From positions 496,001 to 560,000 of the forward strand of contig CAVQEH010000006.1 in the NCBI GenBank assembly GCA_963711455.1: a DNA stretch of 64,000 nt, given 5' to 3'. This document shows, in pieces, positions 25,410-33,511 of this stretch (its first letter is position 1; every line of letters begins with the position of its first letter). A model generated the notes under the pieces. The model searched no databases and was not told the origin of the DNA. It worked only from the letters and a program-made list of their open reading frames with translations. Made by a program: the position numbers and the translations under genes. Source of the stretch: DATFVA01 sp963711455 (GTDB lineage Bacteria; Bacteroidota; Ignavibacteria; Ignavibacteriales; Ignavibacteriaceae).

Positions 25410-26063
25410 ATGCAAAAATTACGTGTTGAAAGTTTTACTATATCAGTGGATGGATTTGGCGCAGGACCAAACCAAAGTCTGGAAAATCCTTTGGGAGTTG
25501 GGGGTCAAGAGCTTCACCAATGGTTTTTTCCCACAAAAATTTTTCAGCAAAACGTATTAGGAAAGAGTAATGGCACATCAGGAGTTGACAATGAAATTGC
25601 CGAAAAAGGCTTTAAAAATATTGGCGCTTGGATTTTAGGGCGTAATATGTTTAGTCCATATCGTGGCTCACCTAATGTTAATTGGAAAGGATGGTGGGGA
25701 GAAAACCCGCCATATCATGTTCCTGTCTTTATCTTAACTAATTATGAGCGCGAATCAATTGAGATGGAAGGTGGTACCACTTTTCACTTTGTAACGGATG
25801 GGATTAATGCAGCACTTGAAAAAGCTTTTGATTCTGCAAATGGTAAAGATGTTAGACTTGGTGGAGGTGTTAATACAATCCGACAATATCTTAAGGCTCA
25901 ATTAGTAGATGAATTACATTTAGTTGTATCCCCTATAATTTTAGGGAGTGGTGAAAATCTTTATTTGAATTTGGATCTCACATCATTGGGATATAAATGT
26001 ATTAAACATATTTCAAGCAATAAGGCAATGCATTTGATTATAAAAAAATCAATTAACACATAA
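25410..26063 (+). CDS. Dihydrofolate reductase-like (RibD C-terminal) protein
   Basis: A 217-residue single-domain oxidoreductase of the RibD C-terminal/DHFR-like family. It starts with a strand VESFTISVDGFGAGP, has GAWILGRNMFSPYRG as the cofactor-contact loop and ends in the family's signature stretch (KDVRLGGGVNTIRQYLKA, then VDELHLVVSPIILGSG). It is expected to bind NADPH and reduce an unknown substrate; it is unlikely to be the housekeeping folate enzyme. It stands alone in an accessory region between palindromes, which suggests horizontal acquisition. Confidence 0.85.
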   Translation: MQKLRVESFTISVDGFGAGPNQSLENPLGVGGQELHQWFFPTKIFQQNVLGKSNGTSGVDNEIAEKGFKNIGAWILGRNMFSPYRGSPNVNWKGWWGENPPYHVPVFILTNYERESIEMEGGTTFHFVTDGINAALEKAFDSANGKDVRLGGGVNTIRQYLKAQLVDELHLVVSPIILGSGENLYLNLDLTSLGYKCIKHISSNKAMHLIIKKSINT

Positions 26064-26377
26064 CATCTTTAATCTACCTGCGGCAGACAGGTCCGTCAGT
26101 AGCCGGATAAATAAATAAAAAGTCAAGAGAGCGGGAAAAAAATAAAATTGCTATTCGATTCAGCCAAAAATAGTTATTTGAAAACCTGCCTGCTTTGGCG
26201 GAACTGATCTATAAAGCTATTTTTAGAAAACTGTTAGTGGAATTGAAAAAGAAAAATATACCCAGAGTTCTTTCACTGCGGGTTTGGACGGATAAAAGTG
26301 ATGAAATATATACAAACGTTAGTGGCTATTCAATAAGAAGTCAGATGTATTTATATTAAATATTAAAAAAGGACGAT
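26064..26377. other. Intergenic region with GC-rich palindrome
   Basis: A short palindrome ACCTG/CAGGT (26076-26092, loop 7 nt) and a half-copy ACCTGCCTG at 26184. No gene or promoter is recognised. Confidence 0.45.
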
Positions 26378-27251
26378 ATGATGGTTTCAAATATTCAAAA
26401 AGAAAAAGCCGAACTGTTCTTGAAATTTCATCAGGACAAGGAAATCCTGATCCTGTTAAACTCGTGGGACATCGGGAGTTCTAAATTAATAGAAGCAAGC
26501 GGCTATAAAGCAATCGCAACAACAAGTATGGGAATTGCTGCCTCTTTAGGGTATCCTGACTGCCAGGTAATAACATTGTCAGAAATGATTGAAGCTATTA
26601 CGGGAATTGTGAATGCAGTACAAGTCCCGGTGAGTGTGGATATAGAAGCCGGCTATGGAAATAATTTAAATGAAATAATTGATTCAGTTAAAAAGATAAT
26701 TGCAACAGGAATTGTTGGAATAAACATTGAAGACAGTATTGATTTAAATCCAATATTAATTGACGAGATGGAATTTTGTGAAAGAATATCCGCCATTCGT
26801 GCATTATCAGATTCACTGGGTTTTCATTTAGTAATTAATGCAAGAACGGATTCATTTTACACTACGTCAGGTTCGCCACGAGAAAAATTATCTGAATCAA
26901 TTAAGCGCGGCAATAAATACCGGGAAGCCGGTGCCGACTGCATATTTGTACAACCTGTCTCGGATAAAGAAACGATTGCAGCATTGGTTAAGGAAATTAA
27001 AGCCCCGATTAAATATTCTTTCAAACCCTACGATCGGGGCAGGAGTAACTCCATCCATAAGTGAGCTGCAGGATTTAGGTGTTGCCCGCGTAAGTCTTGG
27101 TTCAAGTTTAATGAAGGCAACTTTAGCATTAATTAAAAAGGTTGCTGACGAACTATCAGAAAAAGGAACTTACAATATTTTATTAGATACCTTAACACCG
27201 ATTCCCGACTCTGCGTTGGCTTATAAAATGGCCATAGGGTCGAATAAATGA
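26378..27251 (+). pseudogene. PEP mutase/isocitrate lyase-like protein, frameshifted
   Basis: The first 211 codons encode a PEP-mutase-type TIM barrel: LLNSWDIGSSKLIEASGYKA, then SVDIEAGYG (metal/substrate loop) and INIEDS, then VINARTD, and EAGADCIFVQPV. At 27011-27013 the frame shifts by one extra A. The next frame continues the family sequence (LSNPTIGAGVTPSISELQDL, then GVARVSLGSSLMKATL) to a stop at 27249-27251. One single-base change would restore a full-length protein of about 290 residues. It is either a recent pseudogene or a sequence error. The intact protein would act on a 2-oxo/3-carbon phosphonate- or carboxylate-type substrate. Confidence 0.8.
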
Positions 27252-27448
27252 ACTACTCATAGCCAGGACTTTGAGAGATGGGGAAAATAAAACAGATTTA
27301 AAATCGCTTATTTAAAAAGTGAAAAGTTACTTTCGGGCAATTTGAGAAATGTCTGTTTAAGAATTGTAAATATTTTGGTTTTTCTTTCTTTTAAATTTTG
27401 TATCATTACATCTTTAAGATGACACGACAGTAAAAATGGAAGGGCAAA

Positions 27449-27988
27449 ATGATTAAACTAATAATAGCAATTTCAATTGTAACAGTTGTTACAGGTTTTA
27501 GCCAGACAAATAAAAAGGCGAATACAATGGAAGAACAAAAAAAAGAAACTACAAACACAACTTCATTTAACGACACAACTCCCAAGGTAACCGGAATTGG
27601 TGGGATTTTCTTTTATTCAGATAACCTGAAGGAAACGAAAGAATGGTATACAAAAAATTTAGGGATTGAGATAAATGATTGGGGTTCTTCGAGTTTTGAT
27701 TCCAGAAACGTTAACAGACCTGACGAGATAATTTCTCTTCAATGGAAACCTTTCAAAAAAGGGGATGAATATTTTTCCCCATCCCAAAAAGATTTTATGA
27801 TTAACTACCTGGTTCAGAATATTGAAGGACTTGTAAACAAACTCAAAGAAAACGGAGTAACTGTACTTGACAGTATTGTAACTTACGACTTCGGAAAATT
27901 TGTACATATTATGGATGCGGAAGGCAACAAAATAGAATTATGGGAACCAATTGACAATAACCAAAATGACAGTAATAAAACAAAATAA
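27449..27988 (+). CDS. Secreted VOC-family (glyoxalase-like) protein
   Basis: A 179-residue protein with an N-terminal signal (MIKLIIAISIVTVVTGFSQ) and a linker rich in Lys/Thr, then a single vicinal-oxygen-chelate domain (about residues 48-170). GIGGIFFYSDNLKETKEWY opens it, and the closing FVHIMDAEGNKIELWEP carries the conserved glutamate. Only part of the usual metal ligands can be seen, so enzyme activity is uncertain. A periplasmic VOC protein is somewhat unusual; most are cytosolic. It has no clear operon partner. Confidence 0.8.
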   Translation: MIKLIIAISIVTVVTGFSQTNKKANTMEEQKKETTNTTSFNDTTPKVTGIGGIFFYSDNLKETKEWYTKNLGIEINDWGSSSFDSRNVNRPDEIISLQWKPFKKGDEYFSPSQKDFMINYLVQNIEGLVNKLKENGVTVLDSIVTYDFGKFVHIMDAEGNKIELWEPIDNNQNDSNKTK

Positions 27989-28210
27989 AATAATGGAATA
28001 GTTTGTAGATAAGGAAAGTTAAACAGGGTTCTACCAGGTATATTATGGGGGTGATTCAAAGGACAGGAAAAGTTGATGTAACTTATATCAGTTAAAGGTG
28101 TTAAAAGTATTCCGACATTTACAATCGGATAGAGGGCAACTTCACGGAGAGAAAGAAATCCTGCTCGAAAATAGAAAAAGCATTGTGCTGATAAGGAAAA
28201 GGTTGATAAA

Positions 28211-28691
28211 ATGAAAAGACAATTCTTTTCTGCCGGAAGGTTGCTGATAACGGTATTTATGCTTTCCTTAATCCCCCGGGCAATTTATGCAGCGGAAGGC
28301 GGGGGAGATTCTTCATCCGTCCCGCTTACTTTTGTTTTTCACGGTATTGCAGATAACGCTTTGGTTTCGATAACCTATAAGTATGGTTTAAATTATTTCG
28401 TAGGCGCTGCCGCTACATATGGCATTGTAAAAAGCGGCTTTGACTGGCGATGGCACAGAAATGCTGAGGAACATAAATGGATTTCAAATACAGGTTTTAT
28501 TTCTGTTGCAACACAGCCGATTGCTTCAGTGGCTGTTCCGCTCGGACTTTATTTATTCGGACATTTTTGGTTATGCAATCGGCATTGCTATCGGCAGGGG
28601 ATTCCGTTCTGCAATGGGATTATCTTCCCGGGAAAATAATTACAGCTTATATCTGACATTCAATGGTATTGGATTTGTCTATAATTTTTAA
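28211..28691 (+). pseudogene. PAP2-like membrane protein, frameshifted/truncated
   Basis: The first frame encodes a signal or membrane segment and a stretch (GIVKSGFDWRWHRNAEEHKW) resembling the N-terminal part of PAP2-type phosphatase proteins of this group. At the T-run 28564-28568 an extra T shifts the frame. The next frame continues sensibly as FGYAIGIAIGRGFRSAMG to a stop at 28689-28691. The phosphatase active-site motifs are not present downstream, so even the repaired protein is a truncated or atypical member. The family assignment is weak; the frameshift is clear because hydrophobic coding character simply changes frame. Confidence 0.5.
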
Positions 28692-28931
28692 AGGAGATGA
28701 TTTGCTTATTTATATTTGAAATTTATTAGTTGAAACGCCGGCTCTGATGAAAAATATCACTTAGGAAAATTAATATCTGAAGATAAAAGAAAATTATTAA
28801 ACAGCGTGTTTAATAAATAAAATAAGTTTCTTGTTTTGGCTTGCGCTTTCATTTTAAGCATTGTAGATTTCTATGGAATAAATTTTAGGGTTACTGGTCA
28901 ATATTATTTAATAATTTAACCAGAGGGTAAA

Positions 28932-29657
28932 ATGAAATATTTATTTTTATTTTTCGCTTCCTTCTTACTCCTTTTCGTCGGATGTTCTAATAATAATCTG
29001 ACAGAACCAGCTTCGTTTACTGATTCCCAGTTAAAAGCTAAAATTATTGGTACCTGGTCAAATGATAACTTGACTATTACCTATGAAGCAAACAATAATT
29101 TTCAGGAAAAAATAAATTATGTTTCGCCTGACTTGAATACTCAGCATTCTGAAGTTATAGAAGGCGTATATAATATTCAAAATGGCATTCTTTCTTATGC
29201 TGTTAGTGATTGGAATATCGCTGATACTTCAGCATATCAGAATGGATTGTTCTCTTCAATGCCCGATAATAAAATTCAGATCGATGGAAACAAAATTGTT
29301 CTTTATCCCGTATTTGTTCTAACCAGATTATCAGGCGACGATAACGATATCTGGGGAGAATGGAAAACTACATTTTGGTCTGTAGCTTATAATCCCGGGC
29401 ACATTGGACAGAGTGCACTTAATGAGGAGCAGACAATTTTCAGGTTCAATCAAGACTCAATGACTGTTTCCTTTGGAACCTCTTTAGCAGGCGAACCAAT
29501 TGATTCGGTACATTTTAACTCAGCAATAATAAATTATAATCCGCCATATTTAAGCTGGCCGGTGAACTACAACAAGAAAATAGAATTTCATAATGGTCTA
29601 ATGTATATGTTTGAAAAATTAGATTCTGAACCGTATCCTTTATCCAAAGTGAAATGA
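28932..29657 (+). CDS. Lipocalin-like lipoprotein
   Basis: A 241-residue lipoprotein: signal peptide with lipobox LLFVGC at about residues 13-18, then a Ser/Asn linker. The mature part reads IIGTWSNDNLTITYEANNNF, a start typical of extracellular lipocalin-like domains, and a second half repeats the theme (IWGEWKTTFWSVAYNPG). It is probably two small beta-barrel domains in tandem. GAGGG sits just upstream of the ATG. Function unknown; likely outer-membrane or periplasmic. Confidence 0.75.
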   Translation: MKYLFLFFASFLLLFVGCSNNNLTEPASFTDSQLKAKIIGTWSNDNLTITYEANNNFQEKINYVSPDLNTQHSEVIEGVYNIQNGILSYAVSDWNIADTSAYQNGLFSSMPDNKIQIDGNKIVLYPVFVLTRLSGDDNDIWGEWKTTFWSVAYNPGHIGQSALNEEQTIFRFNQDSMTVSFGTSLAGEPIDSVHFNSAIINYNPPYLSWPVNYNKKIEFHNGLMYMFEKLDSEPYPLSKVK

Positions 29658-29707
29658 TAATTGTCGTTATATATCAAGGATCTGAATTAGACAGTTCATT
29701 TTAATTT

Positions 29708-29785
29708 CTAATTTAAAAATTGAAGCGTGAATTCCTTCAGTTTCTTTCTTGCCTCTTTATCATGAGCCTGGGGATTTGCTTTTGA
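29708..29785 (-). pseudogene. C-terminal remnant of a second SDR gene
   Basis: On the minus strand, 25 codons plus stop read SKANPQAHDKEARKKLKEFT and on to the stop. This parallels the C-terminus of the intact SDR at 30523-31341 (SKANPQAYDKEARKKLSDMT). Nothing recognisable lies upstream of it. It is the tail of a paralogous SDR gene lost by deletion, or a duplicated 3' end. Confidence 0.7.
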
Positions 29786-29876
29786 AAGGGAATGACCGCC
29801 GTATCTGAATATATAGATAGCTAATTAATATGGGTGTATATTTAGGATAATAATACACACACAATTGAAGAAAATA

Positions 29877-30068
29877 ATGAGAACAAATATTGTTATTGAT
29901 GACAGGCTTATGTCGGCAGCTCTTAAAACTTCCGGATTAAAAACAAAAAAGGAAGTGGTTGAAGAAGGTTTAAGGCTATTAGTTAAAGTAAATCAAAGTA
30001 AGCTTAAGAAGTGGAGAGGGAAACTAAAGTGGGAAGGTAATTTAGACGAAATGAGAGAAGATAAATGA
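29877..30068 (+). CDS. vapB: VapB-type antitoxin
   Basis: A 63-residue protein from ATG at 29877. MRTNIVIDDRLMSAALKTSG is the ribbon-helix-helix DNA-binding start, followed by LKTKKEVVEEGLRLLV and a toxin-binding tail ending GNLDEMRED. It overlaps the toxin gene by 4 nt (ATGA at 30065-30068), the usual coupling for type II toxin-antitoxin pairs. It should neutralise the VapC nuclease and autorepress the operon. Confidence 0.85.
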   Translation: MRTNIVIDDRLMSAALKTSGLKTKKEVVEEGLRLLVKVNQSKLKKWRGKLKWEGNLDEMREDK

Positions 30069-30468
30069 TATTTGTCGATTCTTCAGTTTTGATAGATTAT
30101 TTCAATGGGAATGAGAATTGGCAGGTTGAAAAACTTGATGAAATATTAGGAAAAGAGATAGTAGTAATAGGTGATTATATTTTAGTTGAGGTCTTACAAG
30201 GTTTTCGAAATGACAAGGATTATGATACCGCTAAAAATGTACTAACTCGTTTCCTTGTTTAAATATTTGTGGAGAAGAAATAGCAATAAAAGCTGCAAAT
30301 TATTATAGGTCATTAAGGAAAAAGGGTGTAACTGTTCGAAAGACTATTGATGTAATAATAGGTACATTTTGTATAGAGAATGAACTTCAGTTATTACATA
30401 ATGATAAGGATTTCTTTCCTTTAAAAAAACATTTGGGATTGCAATCAGTGCTCTTAAAGGACAACTGA
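30065..30468 (+). pseudogene. vapC: VapC PIN-domain toxin, frameshifted
   Basis: The first 65 codons start a PIN domain with MIFVDSSVLIDYFNG (first catalytic aspartate), IVVIGDYILVEVLQGF (second acidic position) and then stop at 30260-30262. In another frame the family sequence continues through ICGEEIAIKAANYYRSLRKK, RKTIDVIIGTFCIEN (third acidic region) and LLHNDKDFFPLKKH to the stop at 30466-30468. One missing T near 30258-30260 explains the break. As sequenced the nuclease is dead; the antitoxin is intact. It may be a true pseudogene or a sequence error. Confidence 0.8.
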
Positions 30469-30522
30469 CAAAGGCAATGTAAGTTCTTCAGTTAAAGTAA
30501 TTATTTTTCCTTACTGCTCCCT

Positions 30523-31341
30523 CTATTTTATATTCAAAAGTTTTAAAGTCATATCGCTCAGCTTCTTTCTTGCTTCTTTATCATAAGCCTGGGGATTTGC
30601 TTTTGATTCCTTTTTAACATTAAAATATTTGCCTGTAATTCCATTCAGCGAATCAGATGCTGCAAGAAATACTTCAGCATCAGCACCGCTTTCAGGCTCT
30701 CCCATAGGAGTAATTCCCGCTTTCGTTACCATATTCGTATTTAAATAAGTCCCCGGGTGCAAACTGTTTACTGTAATATTCTCGTCTTTTAATTGATCGG
30801 CGAGATCGATAGTAAACATTATAAGAGCCAGCTTACTCTGAGAATATGCAATAGCTGAATTAAAATTTTTCTCCAACATTATATCATCAAAATTAATAGG
30901 GTGCTGACCGATTGAACTTACATTAACAATACGCGAAGGAGCAGCTTTACCTAATGCAGGCAGCAATAAATTTGTTAACAGAAAAGGTGCAATATAATTG
31001 ACTGCAAAGCGCAGCTCGTAACCATCTTTGCTGTACCGTGGATCTGAATATCCCGCCCCTGCGTTATTGATTAAGACATCCAGCTTTTGATATTCTTTTA
31101 GAATTATTTCCGCAAGATGCCGGACTTCAGATAAAGAAGATAAATCAGCGGTGAGTCCCTCAATGTTATCATTACCTGTCTTATCTTTCAATTCCTCAAC
31201 GACTGAATTCAATTTTTCATTATTCCTGCCGTGAACCAGGATATGTGCTTTTAATTCTGCAAGCTTCAGAGCGGTCAGCTTTCCGATTCCATCTGTGGAA
31301 CCGGTAATTAATACAATCTGATTGCTGAGTTGTTTTGTCAT
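30523..31341 (-). CDS. Short-chain dehydrogenase/reductase
   Basis: A 272-residue classical SDR: cofactor motif TGSTDGIG near residue 14, NNAGAG near 92, catalytic serine in NVSSIGQ, and YSQSK (catalytic Tyr and Lys) near residue 167. The sequence resembles the retinol-dehydrogenase/WWOX-like group that binds NADP, with HGRN after the second strand. The substrate cannot be predicted. A diverged copy of its last 25 codons lies at 29708-29785. A perfect 28-bp palindrome separates it from the next minus-strand gene upstream. Confidence 0.92.
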   Translation of the reverse strand: MTKQLSNQIVLITGSTDGIGKLTALKLAELKAHILVHGRNNEKLNSVVEELKDKTGNDNIEGLTADLSSLSEVRHLAEIILKEYQKLDVLINNAGAGYSDPRYSKDGYELRFAVNYIAPFLLTNLLLPALGKAAPSRIVNVSSIGQHPINFDDIMLEKNFNSAIAYSQSKLALIMFTIDLADQLKDENITVNSLHPGTYLNTNMVTKAGITPMGEPESGADAEVFLAASDSLNGITGKYFNVKKESKANPQAYDKEARKKLSDMTLKLLNIK

Positions 31342-31402
31342 AAATTAAATCAGACTTTTTGGGTAAACAGTTGAAACGGTTGTGAATTTTAAATTTTTTA
31401 AA

Positions 31403-31430
31403 TTAACCCCGGAATTAATTCCGGGGTTAA
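31403..31430. repeat. Perfect 28-bp palindrome
   Basis: TTAACCCCGGAATT is followed directly by its exact inverse complement AATTCCGGGGTTAA, giving a 14-bp arm with no loop. It lies between two minus-strand genes. No T-tract follows, so a REP-type element or transposase target is more likely than a terminator. Confidence 0.75.
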
Positions 31431-31467
31431 CGAAACTAAAAACTAAAACATTAAATGTTTTAATTTA

Positions 31468-31482
31468 TCTGCTAAAGGCAGA
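31468..31482. repeat. Small GC-type palindrome TCTGC/GCAGA
   Basis: A 5-bp stem with loop TAAAG, related in core sequence to the palindromes at 25231 and 26076. A minor member of the dispersed family. Confidence 0.3.
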
Positions 31483-31519
31483 CAGTTTTTCATCCCTAAA
31501 GTTAGCTCTAATCAAACGG

Positions 31520-33511
31520 CTATTTCAGGTAAAGTATTTTTAATACCTTAAAATAAGTATTGCCTGAAACCTGTGACTGAGCTTTCATTTTTACATAGTA
31601 AACTCCGGAAGCAAACTGAGAAGCATCCCATACTTTTTCATAGGTTCCGCTTCCCATAACAGAATTTGAAATATCTGAAACAACATTTCCTAAAACATCA
31701 AGAACCTGCAGCTGCACTTTGCTTTCTTCAGGAATGTTAAACCTTATCGTTGTTGAAGGATTAAACGGGTTAGGGTAATTCTGATCGAGATGATAGCCGA
31801 TGGCTTTGATATCAAGATTCACCATAACAGCACTTGTATACTTGAAGGTTCCATCGTAATCGACCTGTTTTAACCTGTAATAAATGTATCCGCGGTAAGG
31901 TTTATTTGTAAAGTCATCAACAAACGAATAAGCATGCTTTTCAGTAGTTGTTCCATATCCCTGCACAAATCCTATCGGAGCCCAGTTATCCTCAAATTTC
32001 CTTTCAATCTCAAATCCCTTATTATTTTTTTCTGTTGCTGTATTCCATTTAAGCATTACTTTATTATCTGAGGCATTTGCTGTGAATGAGAGCAGTTCAA
32101 CCGGAACAGCAGTGATCACAATTTCAGATTCATTGCTGTAATCCGAAACTGCAGAATCGTTATATGCTATTACGCGGTAAGTATAAGTGGTTATATTTGA
32201 AACATTATCCGTAAAATTTGTATTACCCGCAGGCACTGTTCCTACATCTGAAAAGATATTGCTGGAATCTTTTCTTTGAATTTTGAAACCGGTTTCATTA
32301 TTTGAATTATCTGTCCAGCTAAGATCGACAGTTCCGGGATTACCGGCACCCGACATCAAATTTGTGGGAGCAGCAATTGCAGGCTGAAAATCATAGATTT
32401 TGCCATTTGAGCAGAGAACATAAATTGAATTATTCATATCCACCCCAAAGGCAAGTATAGACGAAGTGGATGTAGTAATTAAAGAATTAGTGACATTAGC
32501 TCCATAGTTCAGACGCCAGATATCTCCGGAACAGTAATCTCCATAAATGTAAGCTCCTGTTAGTTCTGGTCTACGCATTCCCCTGTAAATATAGCCGCCT
32601 GATATTGAACAATTTCCTCCAGTATGTGCGTACTCCCAGATAGGGAAGCGGTAATCAGGATAATTGCAATTTGCAGAATTATAAACATGATTGCCTTCAT
32701 AACATCTCCAACCATAATTACCACCGACAGTAATCGTATCAACTTCCTCCCATGCACTTTGTCCAACATCTCCGCACCATAACCAGTTTGTCTGCAAATC
32801 GAAGCTGAAACGCCATGGATTACGCATTCCCCAGGAAAAAATTTCTTCCCGCCATCCCTGTGTATTGCCTACAAAGGGATTTCCGGGAGGTATTCCGTAA
32901 TTCAATCCGCCGGTAGGATTATCAACATCAATTCTTAAAATTTTTCCAAGAAGAACCGAGCGGTTCTGACCATTATCGTTTGGGTCTCCACCGGAACCGC
33001 CGTCACCAAAACCGATGTACAGGTATCCGTCAGGACCGAAGATAACTCTTCCGCCATTGTGATTCGAATATGGCTGTGCAACTTCAATAAGTACCTGTTC
33101 ACTGTTCTTATCCGCTGAATCAGGATTTGAAGTCACCTGGAATCGTGAGATGTGAGTTCTTAAAGGATTGGGTGTAGTATAATCAACATAAAAATATCCG
33201 TTGTTAGCAAAATCAGGGTGAAATGCCAGACCAAGCAATCCTGTTTCACCACCGCTTGTAACACGGTCTGTTATATCAAGAAAAACTTTAGTTGTCGTTG
33301 TATTCTTGTTATTTTCGAAAACTCTAATGACTCCCGATTGTTCAACTACAAAAACTCTATCGGTACCATCAGGAGCATATTGTAAATCAACAGGGCTGGA
33401 AAATGTAAGACTAGGATAAGCCTGCTGAAGGCTGAATTGAGCCTTTGTGTTCGTCCCCAAAATTAAAAAAAGTACACTTGCAATTATTAGTGCAATGTTT
33501 CTATTCACCAT
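31520..33511 (-). CDS. T9SS-secreted PQQ-type sugar (sorbosone/glucose) dehydrogenase
   Basis: The start is ATG at 33511, overlapping the GH13 gene's end by 11 nt; the frame extends upstream but only inside that gene. The product has 663 residues: signal peptide ending TKAQ near residue 25, then a six-bladed GSDH propeller to about 365 (GLLGLAFHPDFANNGYFYV, GRVIFGPDGYLYIGFGDGG, MRNPWRFSFD, GGNYGWRCYEG, GGYIYRG). A fibronectin type III-like domain follows (about 375-465), then a second beta domain, and a T9SS sorting domain from about 580 (YPNPFNPSTTIRFNI). It probably oxidises sugars at the cell surface using PQQ. Coupling to a GH13 gene fits carbohydrate use. Confidence 0.9.
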   Translation of the reverse strand: MVNRNIALIIASVLFLILGTNTKAQFSLQQAYPSLTFSSPVDLQYAPDGTDRVFVVEQSGVIRVFENNKNTTTTKVFLDITDRVTSGGETGLLGLAFHPDFANNGYFYVDYTTPNPLRTHISRFQVTSNPDSADKNSEQVLIEVAQPYSNHNGGRVIFGPDGYLYIGFGDGGSGGDPNDNGQNRSVLLGKILRIDVDNPTGGLNYGIPPGNPFVGNTQGWREEIFSWGMRNPWRFSFDLQTNWLWCGDVGQSAWEEVDTITVGGNYGWRCYEGNHVYNSANCNYPDYRFPIWEYAHTGGNCSISGGYIYRGMRRPELTGAYIYGDYCSGDIWRLNYGANVTNSLITTSTSSILAFGVDMNNSIYVLCSNGKIYDFQPAIAAPTNLMSGAGNPGTVDLSWTDNSNNETGFKIQRKDSSNIFSDVGTVPAGNTNFTDNVSNITTYTYRVIAYNDSAVSDYSNESEIVITAVPVELLSFTANASDNKVMLKWNTATEKNNKGFEIERKFEDNWAPIGFVQGYGTTTEKHAYSFVDDFTNKPYRGYIYYRLKQVDYDGTFKYTSAVMVNLDIKAIGYHLDQNYPNPFNPSTTIRFNIPEESKVQLQVLDVLGNVVSDISNSVMGSGTYEKVWDASQFASGVYYVKMKAQSQVSGNTYFKVLKILYLK

